From NCBI RefSeq assembly GCF_937927635.1, contig NZ_CALBRW010000037.1, positions 36,901 to 100,900 of the forward strand: a stretch of DNA of 64,000 nucleotides, written 5' to 3'. Source of the stretch: an uncultured Microbacterium sp. GTDB taxonomy: Bacteria; Actinomycetota; Actinomycetes; Actinomycetales; Microbacteriaceae. Of the stretch, positions 10,018 to 18,427 are shown in pieces (positions within the stretch are counted from its first letter, which is position 1; each line of letters begins with the position of its first letter). Position numbers and translations under genes: made by a program. The notes under the pieces were generated by a model. That model was not told where the DNA came from. It saw nothing but the letters and a program-made list of their open reading frames with translations, and did no database searches.

Positions 10018-10023
10018 GAGTGG

Positions 10024-10344
10024 GTGACGTATGTGATCGCCCTTCCCTGCGTCGACGTCAAGGACCGCGCCTGCGTCGACGAATGTCCCGTGGACTGCAT
10101 CTACGAGGGGGAGCGGATGCTCTACATCCACCCCGATGAATGCGTGGACTGCGGCGCCTGCGAACCGGTCTGCCCCGTCGAGGCGATCTTCTACGAGGAC
10201 GACCTACCCGAGGAATGGGCCGACTACTACAAGGCCAACGTCGAGTTCTTCGACGAGCTCGGATCCCCGGGCGGCGCCGCCAAGGTCGGCGTGCTGCCCT
10301 ACGACCACGCGCTGGTCTCCGCGCTCCCGCCTCAGGTGCAGTGA
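10024..10344 (+). CDS. fdxA: Seven-iron ferredoxin
   Basis: 106 residues. Cysteines at 9, 17, 21, 25, 40, 43, 46 and 50 give the pattern of a ferredoxin with one 3Fe-4S and one 4Fe-4S cluster; the second half is DECVDCGACEPVCPVEAIFYEDDLPEEW. The acidic C-terminal extension is typical of actinobacterial FdxA/FdxC. It would carry electrons in the cytoplasm to partners not identifiable here. The stop is followed directly by the dapC start, an order also found in mycobacteria (fdxC-Rv1178). That makes an operon likely. Confidence 0.96.
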   Translation: MTYVIALPCVDVKDRACVDECPVDCIYEGERMLYIHPDECVDCGACEPVCPVEAIFYEDDLPEEWADYYKANVEFFDELGSPGGAAKVGVLPYDHALVSALPPQVQ

Positions 10345-11457
10345 GTGGGAGTCCGCGACCTCGCGAACTATCCCTGGGACGCCGTCGAGCCGTACCGGGC
10401 GCGCGCAGCCGCGCATCCTGACGGCATCGTCGACCTCTCGATCGGCTCGCCCGTCGATCCCACTCCCGAGGTCATCCGCCGGGCGCTGGCCGAGGCGACC
10501 GACGCGCACGCCTACCCGCAGACCGTCGGGACGCCCGCGCTGCGCGAGGCCATCGTCGACTGGTATGCGAGACGCCGGGGCGTGCCGGATCTCGCGGTCG
10601 GCAACGTGCTGCCCACCATCGGCTCCAAGGAGCTCGTGGCGCTGCTGCCGCTGCTGCTCGGGCTGGGAGTGGGCGATGTCGTCGTGCATCCGCGGGTCGC
10701 GTACCCCACTTACGCGGTCGGCGCGACGACCGTCGGGGCCACACCGTTGGCGATCGACGACCCGGCCGACTGGCCCGTGGGCGCGAAGCTGATCTGGATC
10801 AACACCCCCGGAAACCCCGACGGGCGCACCTGGAGCATCGACGAGCTGAAGGTCGCCGTCGCGCGAGCGCGCGAGCTGGGCGCCGTGCTGGCCAGCGACG
10901 AGTGCTACGCGGAGCTCGGCTGGGACGGCCCCTGGGCGTCCGAGCCCATCCCGTCGGTGCTGGACCCCCGCGTCACCGGCGGCACGAGGGCGGGACTGCT
11001 GAGTGTGTACTCGCTGAGCAAGCAGTCCAACCTGGCGGGGTATCGCGCCGCCCTGCTGGCCGGCTGCGCGCGCATCGTGGGGGAGCTGCTCACAGCGCGC
11101 AAGCACCTCGGCCTCATGCCTCCCGCTCCCGTGCAGCATGCGATGGCCGTCGCCCTGCGCGACGACGAGCACGTGGTCGCGCAGAAGGAGCTGTACCGCG
11201 TCCGGCGCGAGCTGCTGGTGCCGGCCGTTCAGGCTGCGGGCTTCCGCATCGACGGCTCCGAGGCCGGCCTGTACCTCTGGCTCACCGAGGGCCGTGACGC
11301 GTGGGACTCGATGGGTCGGCTGGCCGATCTCGGCATCCTGGCCGGTCCCGGCCACTTCTACGGCGACCACTCCGCCGATCATGTGCGCGTCTCTCTGACC
11401 GCTCCGCGGGAGCGTGTGGCGGCCGCGGCGGCTCGACTTGCAGCATCCGCTCGCTGA
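10345..11457 (+). CDS. dapC: Succinyldiaminopimelate aminotransferase
   Basis: 370 residues, fold-type I PLP enzyme (class I/II aminotransferase). Seen are the N-terminal DLSIGSPVDPTPEVIRRAL, the substrate loop YPQTVGTPALREAIVDWYARRRGV, INTPGNPDG, and the PLP lysine in VYSLSKQSNLAGYRAALLAG. Actinobacterial DapC converts N-succinyl-2-amino-6-oxopimelate to N-succinyl-diaminopimelate in lysine and cell-wall synthesis. It starts with GTG immediately after the ferredoxin stop with no gap. dapD and dapE a few kilobases away complete the succinylase branch and support the call. Confidence 0.92.
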   Translation: MGVRDLANYPWDAVEPYRARAAAHPDGIVDLSIGSPVDPTPEVIRRALAEATDAHAYPQTVGTPALREAIVDWYARRRGVPDLAVGNVLPTIGSKELVALLPLLLGLGVGDVVVHPRVAYPTYAVGATTVGATPLAIDDPADWPVGAKLIWINTPGNPDGRTWSIDELKVAVARARELGAVLASDECYAELGWDGPWASEPIPSVLDPRVTGGTRAGLLSVYSLSKQSNLAGYRAALLAGCARIVGELLTARKHLGLMPPAPVQHAMAVALRDDEHVVAQKELYRVRRELLVPAVQAAGFRIDGSEAGLYLWLTEGRDAWDSMGRLADLGILAGPGHFYGDHSADHVRVSLTAPRERVAAAAARLAASAR

Positions 11458-11501
11458 ACTTGTCGGAATCCGCTGTCAGATCCCTGATCTCTTGGTGGAT
11501 G

Positions 11502-11530
11502 TCACAGTTGGCCCGGCACCCGGCTAGGCT
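11502..11530 (+). promoter_or_regulatory. Possible citrate synthase promoter
   Basis: A TAGGCT -10 box at 11525-11530 preceded at 17 nt by a poor -35 (TCACAG). It would give a leader of about 75 nt with a real ribosome site (AGGAGG, 11602-11607). Confidence 0.35.
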
Positions 11531-11612
11531 GTAAAAGCGATGCGGTCGGATCCCGACAGGCGCCCTGCGCCACACATCGTCCACGACGACACAGACGCAG
11601 CAGGAGGTAGGC

Positions 11613-12902
11613 GTGAGCGCAGCTCAGCCTGACAAGGCGACTCTCTCGATCGGCGACACCACCGCGGAGTTCCCGGTGCTGCGCTCGACCAGCGGGAATG
11701 CCAGCATCGACTTCTCGACTCTCACCCGCCAGACCGGGCACACGGCTCTGGACTACGGGTTCGTGAACACGGCCTCGACCAAGTCGGCCATCACGTTCAT
11801 CGACGGCGACAAGGGCATCCTGCGCTATCGCGGTTACCCGATCGAGCAGATCGCGAAGAACTGCAGCTACCTCGAGACCGCGTGGCTGCTCATCTACGGC
11901 GAACTGCCCACGGCATCCGAGCTGGCCGAGTTCGACGACAAGATCCGCCGGCACACGCTGCTGCACGAGGACCTCAAGCACTTCTTCACCGCGCTGCCGC
12001 ACACCGCGCACCCCATGTCCGTGCTGTCCTCGGCCGTCGCCGCGCTGTCGACGTACTACGAGGGCCAGACGGATCCCGCCAACCCCGAGCACGTCGAGCT
12101 GAACATGGTGCGGATGCTGGCCAAGCTGCCGGTCATCGCCGCATACGCGCACAAGAAGAGCGTCGGCCAGGCGTTCCTCTACCCCGACAACTCGCTGAGC
12201 TTCGTCGACAACTTCCTCAAGCTCAACTTCGGCGTGCAGTCCGAGGAGTACGAGGTCAACCCCGTCATGTCGAAGGCGCTCGAGCTGCTGCTGATCCTGC
12301 ACGAGGACCACGAGCAGAACGCCTCGACCTCCACGGTCCGCCTGGTCGGCTCGACCGGCGCGAACCAGTTCGCCTCGATCTCCGCCGGCATCCAGGCGCT
12401 CTCCGGCCCGCTGCACGGCGGCGCCAACGAGGCCGTGCTGACCATGCTCGGGCAGATCCGCGAGTCGGGCCAGAGCGTGCAGCGCTTCGTGGAGCGGGTG
12501 AAGAACAAGGAGGACGGCGTCAAGCTGATGGGCTTCGGGCACCGCGTCTACAAGAACTACGACCCGCGCGCCAAGCTCGTCAAGGAGGCAGCCGACGAGG
12601 TGCTCGCCGAGCTCGGCGTGAGCGACCCGCTGCTGGATCTGGCCAAGGAGCTCGAGGAGATCGCCCTTGCGGACGACTACTTCAAGGAGCGTCGCCTGTA
12701 CCCGAACGTCGACTTCTACACCGGCGTGATCTACAAGGCCATGGGCTTCCCGACCCGCATGTTCACCGTGCTGTTCGCCATCGGCCGCCTGCCCGGCTGG
12801 CTGGCGCAGTGGCGCGAGCTGAACCTCGACCCGCAGACCAAGATCGGCCGCCCGCAGCAGCTGTACATCGGCGCACCCGAGCGGCAGTTCCCCGCGCGCT
12901 GA
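11613..12902 (+). CDS. gltA: Citrate synthase
   Basis: 429 residues, a hexameric type II citrate synthase by length and by the N-terminal beta domain (ATLSIGDTTAEFPVLRSTSGNASIDFSTL). It condenses oxaloacetate with acetyl-CoA as the first TCA step. Active-site regions are present: LSGPLHGGANEAV, the histidine in MGFGHRVYKNYDPRA, and the aspartate/arginine region YPNVDFYTG. The GTG at 11613 is preceded by AGGAGG at good spacing, one of few strong Shine-Dalgarno sites in the window. A 20-bp palindrome lies downstream. Confidence 0.98.
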   Translation: MSAAQPDKATLSIGDTTAEFPVLRSTSGNASIDFSTLTRQTGHTALDYGFVNTASTKSAITFIDGDKGILRYRGYPIEQIAKNCSYLETAWLLIYGELPTASELAEFDDKIRRHTLLHEDLKHFFTALPHTAHPMSVLSSAVAALSTYYEGQTDPANPEHVELNMVRMLAKLPVIAAYAHKKSVGQAFLYPDNSLSFVDNFLKLNFGVQSEEYEVNPVMSKALELLLILHEDHEQNASTSTVRLVGSTGANQFASISAGIQALSGPLHGGANEAVLTMLGQIRESGQSVQRFVERVKNKEDGVKLMGFGHRVYKNYDPRAKLVKEAADEVLAELGVSDPLLDLAKELEEIALADDYFKERRLYPNVDFYTGVIYKAMGFPTRMFTVLFAIGRLPGWLAQWRELNLDPQTKIGRPQQLYIGAPERQFPAR

Positions 12903-12980
12903 GCGCGGCGCTCAGAGTCTGAACGCCGGTTCGGGATTCTCCCGGGCCGGCTTCGTCGTGTGCTTCCATTGATGCGGAAC

Positions 12981-13047
12981 GGGGGCCGACACGCCAGATG
13001 ACGGACGATTCCAGCGAGAACGTCCGACATCTGGCGTGTCGGCCCCC
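12981..13047. terminator. Bidirectional terminator between gltA and DEAD helicase
   Basis: Perfect 20-bp inverted repeat with arms 12981-13000 and 13028-13047 (outer sequence GGGGGCCGACACGCC), extended after one mismatch by six more pairs (CGGACG/CGTCCG) around a 13-nt loop. It sits between convergent genes. No T-tract. Confidence 0.75.
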
Positions 13048-13084
13048 GAAGTGCATGCGGATCCGGGGTGCGTACACCGATGGG

Positions 13085-13166
13085 GTGCGGGTGCCGAACG
13101 GGTTGCGGGTGCCGGTGGGTGGGTGCGGATGCCGGAGGTGCGGATGCCGGCGGCATCCGCACCTCC
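13085..13166. repeat. G-rich 12-mer array ending in a 16-bp palindrome
   Basis: Core GTGCGGRTGCCG occurs at 13085, 13103 (first base T), 13123 and 13138, then inverted as CGGCATCCGCAC at 13151. The last two form a perfect palindrome, arms 13134-13149 and 13151-13166, with a one-base centre. It begins six bases 3' of the DEAD helicase stop (minus strand). Confidence 0.8.
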
Positions 13167-13171
13167 GCGAC

Positions 13172-14746
13172 TCAGCGGCCCTGCGGGCGGCTGGCGCGGC
13201 GCGAGCCGGTGCGGCGGCCGGGCTGCTGCTGACCAGCCGGGCGCGCGGCACCGTCGCGGTGCTGGCCGGCGGGACGCGAGCCCTGACGCTGCTGGCCGGT
13301 GGGAGCGCCGGTCTGGGTGCTGTAGCGGGTCTGGCTGCCCTGCGAACGGGCGCGCGAGTGGTCGGCGGCATCCTGACGCCGACCATCCTGACGCCGACCG
13401 CCCTGGCGCTGACCGGAATCCGACCGCGCGCTCTCCGAACGCCCGCCCTCGGCGCGCTGCCCACCGCGGCGGCCGCGTGAGCGACCGGCGGACCGGCCTT
13501 CGCCCGACTGGCCCTGGGCGGGCTTGGCCTTCGGCTTGCCCTGCGGCTGCTTGGGGACGGGCACGTACGCGACCTTCGCGGCGCGCTCGCCGACGAGCTC
13601 GTCGATGATGGCGGGGGTGACGTCCTCCAGCGGCGCCGTGATCTGCGCCTTGCGCAGGATGTCCTTCACGTCACGGCGCTGCTCGGGCAGTGTCACCGTG
13701 ACGACGGTTCCGGCCTCGCCGGCGCGCGCGGTGCGGCCGGAGCGGTGCAGGTACGCCTTGTGCTCCACGGGCGGATCCACGTGCACGACCAGCTCGACAT
13801 GGTCGACGTGCACGCCGCGGGCGGCCACGTCGGTGGCCACCAGCACGCGCACGCCGCCGTCGGCGGGGTCGGCGTTGAACGCGGCGAGGTTGCGCTCGCG
13901 GGCGTTCTGACCCAGGTTGCCCTGCAGGTCGACGGCGGGGATGCCGGAGGAGGTCAGCTGCTTGGCGAGCTTCTTGGCGTGGTGCTTGGTGCGGGTGAAC
14001 AGGATGCGACGGCCGGTGCCGGATGCCAGCGCGGTCACCAGGTGCTTCTTGGCGTCGGCATCCGCCGCGACCAGCACGCGGTGGGTCATCTCGCCGACCG
14101 GCACGCTGGCCTCGTCGACCTCGTGGCTGACCGCGTCGTGCAGGAACTTCCGCGCGAGCGTGTCGATGCCGTGGTCGAGGGTGGCGCTGAACAGCAGGCG
14201 CTGCCCGTTCTTCGGGGTGGCGCTCAGGATGCGGGTGACGCCGGGCAGGAAGCCCAGGTCGGCCATGTGGTCGGCCTCGTCCAGCACAGCCACCTCCACG
14301 GCATCCAGCGAGACGACGCCCTGCTTCATGAGGTCCTCGAGACGCCCGGGGCACGCCACGACGATGTCGACGCCGGCGCGCATGGCCTGCTCCTGCGGGC
14401 GCTGGCTCACGCCGCCGAAGATGGTGGTCACGCGCAGGCCGACCGCCTTCGCCAGCGGGGCCACGGTCGCGGCGATCTGCGAGGCCAGCTCACGGGTGGG
14501 CGCCAGCACCAGGCCGCGCGGGTGGCCCGCACGGTGCGCGGAGCGGGATGCCGCCAGCCGGGCGACCAGGGGGAGGGCGAACGCGATGGTCTTGCCGCTG
14601 CCGGTGCGGCCGCGGCCCAGCAGGTCGCGACCGGCGAGCGAGTCGGGGAGCGTGTCGCGCTGGATGGCGAACGCCTCGGTCTTGCCGTCGGCGGCCAGGA
14701 CGTCTGCGAGGACGGCGGGCACACCGAGATCGATGAAGGAAGTCAT
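13172..14746 (-). CDS. DEAD-box RNA helicase with basic tail
   Basis: 524 residues. The helicase core is complete: Q-motif region PAVLADVLAADGKTEAFAIQRDTLP, motif I GRTGSGKT, motif Ia PTRELASQI, motif II DEAD (VLDEADHMADLG), motif III SAT, then DVAARGVHVDHVELVVH and motif VI HRSGRTARAG. The C-terminal ~140 residues are low-complexity Arg/Gly/Gln/Ser, as in RNA-binding tails of cold-induced helicases. The ATG at 14746 starts the conserved MTSFIDLGV; upstream in-frame codons lie in the leader and are not credible. A TAGGGT box near 14909 gives a leader of about 150 nt, suggesting cold or growth-phase control. Confidence 0.95.
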   Translation of the reverse strand: MTSFIDLGVPAVLADVLAADGKTEAFAIQRDTLPDSLAGRDLLGRGRTGSGKTIAFALPLVARLAASRSAHRAGHPRGLVLAPTRELASQIAATVAPLAKAVGLRVTTIFGGVSQRPQEQAMRAGVDIVVACPGRLEDLMKQGVVSLDAVEVAVLDEADHMADLGFLPGVTRILSATPKNGQRLLFSATLDHGIDTLARKFLHDAVSHEVDEASVPVGEMTHRVLVAADADAKKHLVTALASGTGRRILFTRTKHHAKKLAKQLTSSGIPAVDLQGNLGQNARERNLAAFNADPADGGVRVLVATDVAARGVHVDHVELVVHVDPPVEHKAYLHRSGRTARAGEAGTVVTVTLPEQRRDVKDILRKAQITAPLEDVTPAIIDELVGERAAKVAYVPVPKQPQGKPKAKPAQGQSGEGRSAGRSRGRRGGQRAEGGRSESARSDSGQRQGGRRQDGRRQDAADHSRARSQGSQTRYSTQTGAPTGQQRQGSRPAGQHRDGAARPAGQQQPGRRTGSRRASRPQGR

Positions 14747-14903
14747 AGGGATACTCCGGGAAGGGCGCAGGATCGCTGCGCAAGGGGGCGACGGCGCGGG
14801 TTCGCGCATCGGTTCGCCGCTCGAGATGTGACCGCGGACCGGATGCCGGGGCGGAAGTGTGTCGACGACGCAGACGTCTCGCTTCGCGAGGAGCGTCGCA
14901 TCA

Positions 14904-14909
14904 ACCCTA
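14904..14909 (-). promoter_or_regulatory. -10 box of the DEAD helicase long leader
   Basis: TAGGGT on the minus strand. The predicted transcript start near 14897 leaves a leader of about 150 nt before the ATG at 14746, with hairpins CTCGC/GCGAG (around 14882-14894) and GCGCAGGATCGCTGCGC (14766-14782). Confidence 0.4.
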
Positions 14910-14939
14910 ACAGCCCGCCAACCTCGTCCCTGGACGTAC

Positions 14940-15021
14940 GCCGACACCCCGTCGTGTCGCCCACACCCCGGCCCGCAGACGCCCAGAGGCCGGGGTGTCG
15001 GCGGTAGGGCGGGGTCTCGGC
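14940..15021. repeat. 82-nt palindromic 2+2 array, different core (3' of dapD)
   Basis: GCCGACACCCCG 14940-14951 and GCCCACACCCCG 14959-14970 (19-nt period), inverted CGGGGTGTCGGC 14991-15002 and CGGGGTCTCGGC 15010-15021 (19-nt period). Its innermost stem extends to ACACCCCGGCC/GGCCGGGGTGT. Total span is 82 nt, the same as the copies at 6744, 49523 and 56697, with another core. It begins 21 nt past the dapD stop and probably ends that transcript. Confidence 0.88.
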
Positions 15022-15041
15022 GAAGAGGATGAGGGCGGATG

Positions 15042-15977
15042 CTAGGCGTGCAGGGCCTTGTTGAGGGTGACGCCCTGGCCTGCGCGCTGCCTGGCCTCGA
15101 TGGCGCCGGTGACGGAGTTGCGCCAGAACAGCAGTCCGTCGCGGCCGGACAGGGTCACGGCCTTCACCGCAGGACGGCGGCCGTCGGCGTCCTTCGGCCG
15201 GTCGACCAGCACGACCTTGGTGCCGGCGGTCAGGTACAGGCCGGCCTCGACGATGCAGTCGTCGCCGAGCGAGATCCCCACGCCGGAGTTCGCACCCAGC
15301 AGCGTGCGCGCGCCGATCGAGACGCGCTGCGTACCGCCGCCGGAGAGCGTGCCCATGATGGATGCTCCGCCGCCGACGTCGCTGCCGTCGCCGACCACGA
15401 CGCCCTGCGACACGCGGCCCTCGACCATCGAGGCGCCCAGCGTGCCGGCGTTGTAATTCACGAAGCCCTCGTGCATCACCGTGGTGCCGGGCGAGAGGTG
15501 CGCGCCCAGGCGCACGCGCGAGGCATCCGCGATGCGCACGCCGGCGGGCTGCACGTAGTCGGTGAGGCGGGGGAACTTGTCCAGTCCCTGCACCTGGATG
15601 CCGTGCCGCTGCAGCTGCGGGCGCAGCCGCGCCGCGTCGGCGGGCAGCATCGGGCCGGCGTTTGTCCACGCCACGATCGAGAGATGGGCGAAGATGCCGT
15701 CCAGGTTGACCTCGTTGGGGCGCACCAGCAGGTGCGAGAGCGCATGCAGGCGCAGATAGGCGTCCTCGGTCGAGGCGACCGCCGCATCCAGGTCGATGCT
15801 CAGTGCGACCTGCTCCACGACCACGGCGCGGCGCTCATCGGGGCCTTCACCATCGGGAGCGACAGCACTCTCGGGCAGCTCGCCGGGCCCCAGCGCGGGG
15901 AACCAGGCATCCAGGACGGTGCCATCGGATGCGATCGTGCGGAGGCCGGTGCCCCAGGCGGTGCGCGCAGTGCTCAT
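15042..15977 (-). CDS. dapD: Tetrahydrodipicolinate N-succinyltransferase
   Basis: 311 residues, actinobacterial DapD type. It transfers succinyl from succinyl-CoA to tetrahydrodipicolinate in diaminopimelate/lysine synthesis. The C-terminal half is a left-handed beta helix of hexapeptide repeats (LSPGTTVMHEGFVNYNAGTL, then SMVEGRVSQGVVVGDGSDVGGGASIMGTLSGGG), and the end reads LLFWRNSVTGAIEARQR, as in Mycobacterium DapD. The start ATG 15977 is supported by a TACCGT box 6 nt upstream. It is divergent from dapE, the next-but-one enzyme of the pathway. Confidence 0.96.
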   Translation of the reverse strand: MSTARTAWGTGLRTIASDGTVLDAWFPALGPGELPESAVAPDGEGPDERRAVVVEQVALSIDLDAAVASTEDAYLRLHALSHLLVRPNEVNLDGIFAHLSIVAWTNAGPMLPADAARLRPQLQRHGIQVQGLDKFPRLTDYVQPAGVRIADASRVRLGAHLSPGTTVMHEGFVNYNAGTLGASMVEGRVSQGVVVGDGSDVGGGASIMGTLSGGGTQRVSIGARTLLGANSGVGISLGDDCIVEAGLYLTAGTKVVLVDRPKDADGRRPAVKAVTLSGRDGLLFWRNSVTGAIEARQRAGQGVTLNKALHA

Positions 15978-15983
15978 GCAGCA

Positions 15984-15989
15984 ACGGTA
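15984..15989 (-). promoter_or_regulatory. -10 box for leaderless dapD
   Basis: TACCGT on the minus strand, 6 nt before the ATG at 15977. Confidence 0.5.
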
Positions 15990-16031
15990 GCGCGGCAGGT
16001 CTCATGCGCACTGTGCGTGTGACGCACGGTT

Positions 16032-16037
16032 TAGTGT
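16032..16037 (+). promoter_or_regulatory. -10 box for leaderless dapE
   Basis: TAGTGT, 7 nt before the ATG at 16045. The spacer is GGAGGAT, which looks like a ribosome site but is too close to the ATG to act as one. Confidence 0.5.
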
Positions 16038-16044
16038 GGAGGAT

Positions 16045-17118
16045 ATGGTGCTCGATCTGACTGCGTCCGCCGCTGACATCACTCGCGCTATCTGCGACAT
16101 CCCCAGCGTCTCGGGCACGGAGGGACCGCTGGCCGATGAGATCGAGCAGAGCATGCGCGCCTACCCGCATCTGGAGGTGTCGCGGCACGGCAACACCGTC
16201 GTCGCGCGGACGAGCCTGGGCCTGCCGCAGCGGGTCGTGATCGCCGGGCACATCGACACCGTGCCGATCAACGACAACGTACCCACCCGCACTGTGCAGA
16301 TCGACGGCGCCTGGCACCTCTGGGGCCGCGGCACCGTCGACATGAAGGCCGGCGTGGCCGTGCAGCTGAAGCTGGCCGCCGAGCTCACCGCACCCGAGGC
16401 CGACATCACGTGGATGTGGTACGACAACGAGGAGGTCGACGAGGCGCGCAACGGCCTGTTCCTGCTGGCGAAGGATCGCCCCGACCTGTTCGCCGCCGAC
16501 TTCGCCATCCTCGGCGAACCCTCCGACGGCAGGGTGGAGGGCGGCTGCAACGGCACCATGCGCGCCGTCGTTCGCACACGCGGCGTCCGCGCGCACAGCG
16601 CCCGCTCCTGGGTCGGCGAGAACGCCATCCACGGTGCGGCCCCCATCCTGACCCGCCTGGCCGAGTACCGTGCCCGTGAGATCACCGTGGAGGGCCTCGG
16701 CTACCGCGAGGGCCTCAACGCGGTCAGCATCCGAGGCGGTGTGGCGGGAAACGTCATCCCCGACCTCTGCGAGGTCGAGGTGAACTACCGCTTCGCGCCC
16801 AGCAAGAGCGTGGCGGATGCCGAGGCGCACGTGCGCGCCGCGTTCGAGGGTTTCGAGGTGGAGATCACGGATGCCGCCGCCGGTGCGCGCCCGGGGCTCG
16901 ACGCACCCATCGCGCAGCGCTTCCTCGCCGCGGTCGGCGGGCAGGCGCACGCCAAGTACGGCTGGACCGACGTGGCGCGGTTCTCGGCGATGGGCGTCCC
17001 CGCCGTCAACTACGGCCCCGGCGATCCGCACCTCGCGCACCACGATGAGGAGCGGGTCCCGCTGGCGCAGATCGAGGCTGTCGAACGCGGGCTGCGCGCG
17101 TGGCTGACCGGCGCCTGA
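16045..17118 (+). CDS. dapE: Succinyl-diaminopimelate desuccinylase
   Basis: 357 residues, M20 metallopeptidase family. Metal ligands are visible: His69 and Asp71 in GHIDTVP, Asp99 in RGTVDMKAG, the catalytic/bridging glutamates in DNEEVDEARNG, and a C-terminal histidine in PHLAHHDEERV. It hydrolyses N-succinyl-LL-diaminopimelate to LL-diaminopimelate and succinate. The ATG at 16045 follows a TAGTGT box by 7 nt; GTG at 16036 or 16048 are alternatives. The coding end overlaps the next gene by 19 bases. With dapC and dapD it gives three steps of the succinylase branch in this window. Confidence 0.95.
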   Translation: MVLDLTASAADITRAICDIPSVSGTEGPLADEIEQSMRAYPHLEVSRHGNTVVARTSLGLPQRVVIAGHIDTVPINDNVPTRTVQIDGAWHLWGRGTVDMKAGVAVQLKLAAELTAPEADITWMWYDNEEVDEARNGLFLLAKDRPDLFAADFAILGEPSDGRVEGGCNGTMRAVVRTRGVRAHSARSWVGENAIHGAAPILTRLAEYRAREITVEGLGYREGLNAVSIRGGVAGNVIPDLCEVEVNYRFAPSKSVADAEAHVRAAFEGFEVEITDAAAGARPGLDAPIAQRFLAAVGGQAHAKYGWTDVARFSAMGVPAVNYGPGDPHLAHHDEERVPLAQIEAVERGLRAWLTGA

Positions 17119-18314
17119 GTCGGGCGCTGCGCGGTTGGGCGCGGCTGCCCGTGATCGGCCGCATCGCGGTGATCTACGTGGCGGCCCGGCTGGTGACGAC
17201 CGGCTTCCTGCTGCTGGCATCCGGCTTCTCGACCTCGGTCTCGCGGTTCGGGATCGCACCGGGCCTGCGCGACTACGTGCTGGGCTGGGATGCGCAGTGG
17301 TACTGGTGGGTGGCCGTGAACGGCTATCCGCACACGCTGCCGCTGACGGATGCCGGCGACATCGCCGAGAACGCCTGGGCGTTCATGCCGGTGTACCCGT
17401 GGGCGGCGGACATCGCGGGTCTCGGCGACTGGGCGGCGGGCGCCGTGCTGGTGTCGCTGGTCGCGGGCTTCCTGGCGAGCCTGGTGCTGCACCGGCTGCT
17501 GCGCCCGCGGATCGGCGCCTCGGCGGCGATGTGGGCGGTGGCGTTCTTCGCATCGGGTCCCACGTCGGCGATGTTCCAGGTGGGCTACGCCGAGGCGCTG
17601 TTCGTTCTCCTGCTGGTGCTGGCCCTGGATCTGGTGGCGCGGCGCCGCTACGCCTGGCTGTACGCGGTGCTGCCGGTGATGGGCTTCACACGCCCCGGCA
17701 TCCTCGCCTTCGCGCTGTTCCTGGGGCTGCACGGAATCCTGCGGTGGGTTCGTCGCGATCACGAGCCGCTGCCGGCGCGGCACGTCGTGCACATCATCGC
17801 GCTGGGCGCTCTGTCGGTGGTCGTCGGCTTCGCCTGGCAGGTGATCGCGGGCGTCGTCACGGGCGATCCGTCGGCGTACCTGAAGACCGAGCTCGCGTGG
17901 CGTCGCAACTGGCTGCTCGATCCGAGCTCCGAGTTCCTCCCGTTCGAGGGGTTCGTGCGCGGGGCGGAGTTCTGGGCAGGGCAGTGGGGGATGCCCGGCT
18001 GGACCGGCTGGGTGGTGCTGATGCTGCTGGTGGCGGGAGCCGCGGCGCTGCTGCTGCGATCGGCGTCGGTGCGCAGGCTCGGCTCCGACATCCGGCTGTG
18101 GAGCGCGAGCTACCTGCTGTACCTGCTGGCGGTGTTCTTCCCGCAGTCCTCGACGCTGCGGCTGCTCATGCCGCTGACGCCGCTGTGGGGTGCGCTGGCG
18201 GTGCGGCGATCGCGCCGGTTCCGGTGGGGGATGCTGGCGCTCTGCCTGCTCGCGCAATGGCTGTGGATCCTGTCGATGTACGGCCTGGCGACCACGTTCT
18301 ACCAGGTTCCATAG
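17100..18314 (+). CDS. Membrane glycosyltransferase, PIG-V-like mannosyltransferase
   Basis: 404 residues with about ten membrane helices. Early in the protein, YVLGWDAQWYWWVAVNGYP carries the acidic WDAQWY motif in the first extracytoplasmic loop, which matches GPI-mannosyltransferase II (PIG-V)-like and other GT-C polyprenyl-phosphate-mannose enzymes; the AWAFMPVYPW segment follows. It is likely to mannosylate envelope lipids or glycans outside the membrane. GTG 17100 overlaps the end of dapE, so it is probably transcribed with it, but a functional link is not evident. Precise acceptor unknown. Confidence 0.82.
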   Translation: MADRRLSRALRGWARLPVIGRIAVIYVAARLVTTGFLLLASGFSTSVSRFGIAPGLRDYVLGWDAQWYWWVAVNGYPHTLPLTDAGDIAENAWAFMPVYPWAADIAGLGDWAAGAVLVSLVAGFLASLVLHRLLRPRIGASAAMWAVAFFASGPTSAMFQVGYAEALFVLLLVLALDLVARRRYAWLYAVLPVMGFTRPGILAFALFLGLHGILRWVRRDHEPLPARHVVHIIALGALSVVVGFAWQVIAGVVTGDPSAYLKTELAWRRNWLLDPSSEFLPFEGFVRGAEFWAGQWGMPGWTGWVVLMLLVAGAAALLLRSASVRRLGSDIRLWSASYLLYLLAVFFPQSSTLRLLMPLTPLWGALAVRRSRRFRWGMLALCLLAQWLWILSMYGLATTFYQVP

Positions 18315-18387
18315 CCGGATCAGAGAGTGCGCACAGGCCGTCTGACCGGCGATTGTTGCGGGTGGCATGTCCCCGGCGCATGCTGAC

Positions 18388-18393
18388 GATAAA
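18388..18393 (+). promoter_or_regulatory. -10 box of the DUF3117 gene
   Basis: TAAACT, about 34 nt before the ATG at 18428; a ribosome site GAAAGGA lies between them, so this small gene has a conventional leader. Confidence 0.4.
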
Positions 18394-18427
18394 CTTGGTG
18401 CATACCACCGAGCGAAAGGATGCCGCG

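Noticed and set aside
14747..14947. N-terminal extension of the DEAD helicase by 67 codons
   Set aside because: The extra peptide is Cys/Pro/Arg-rich and unlike helicases; the family start MTSFIDLG at 14746 is clear and the extension spans the leader with its hairpins and -10 box.
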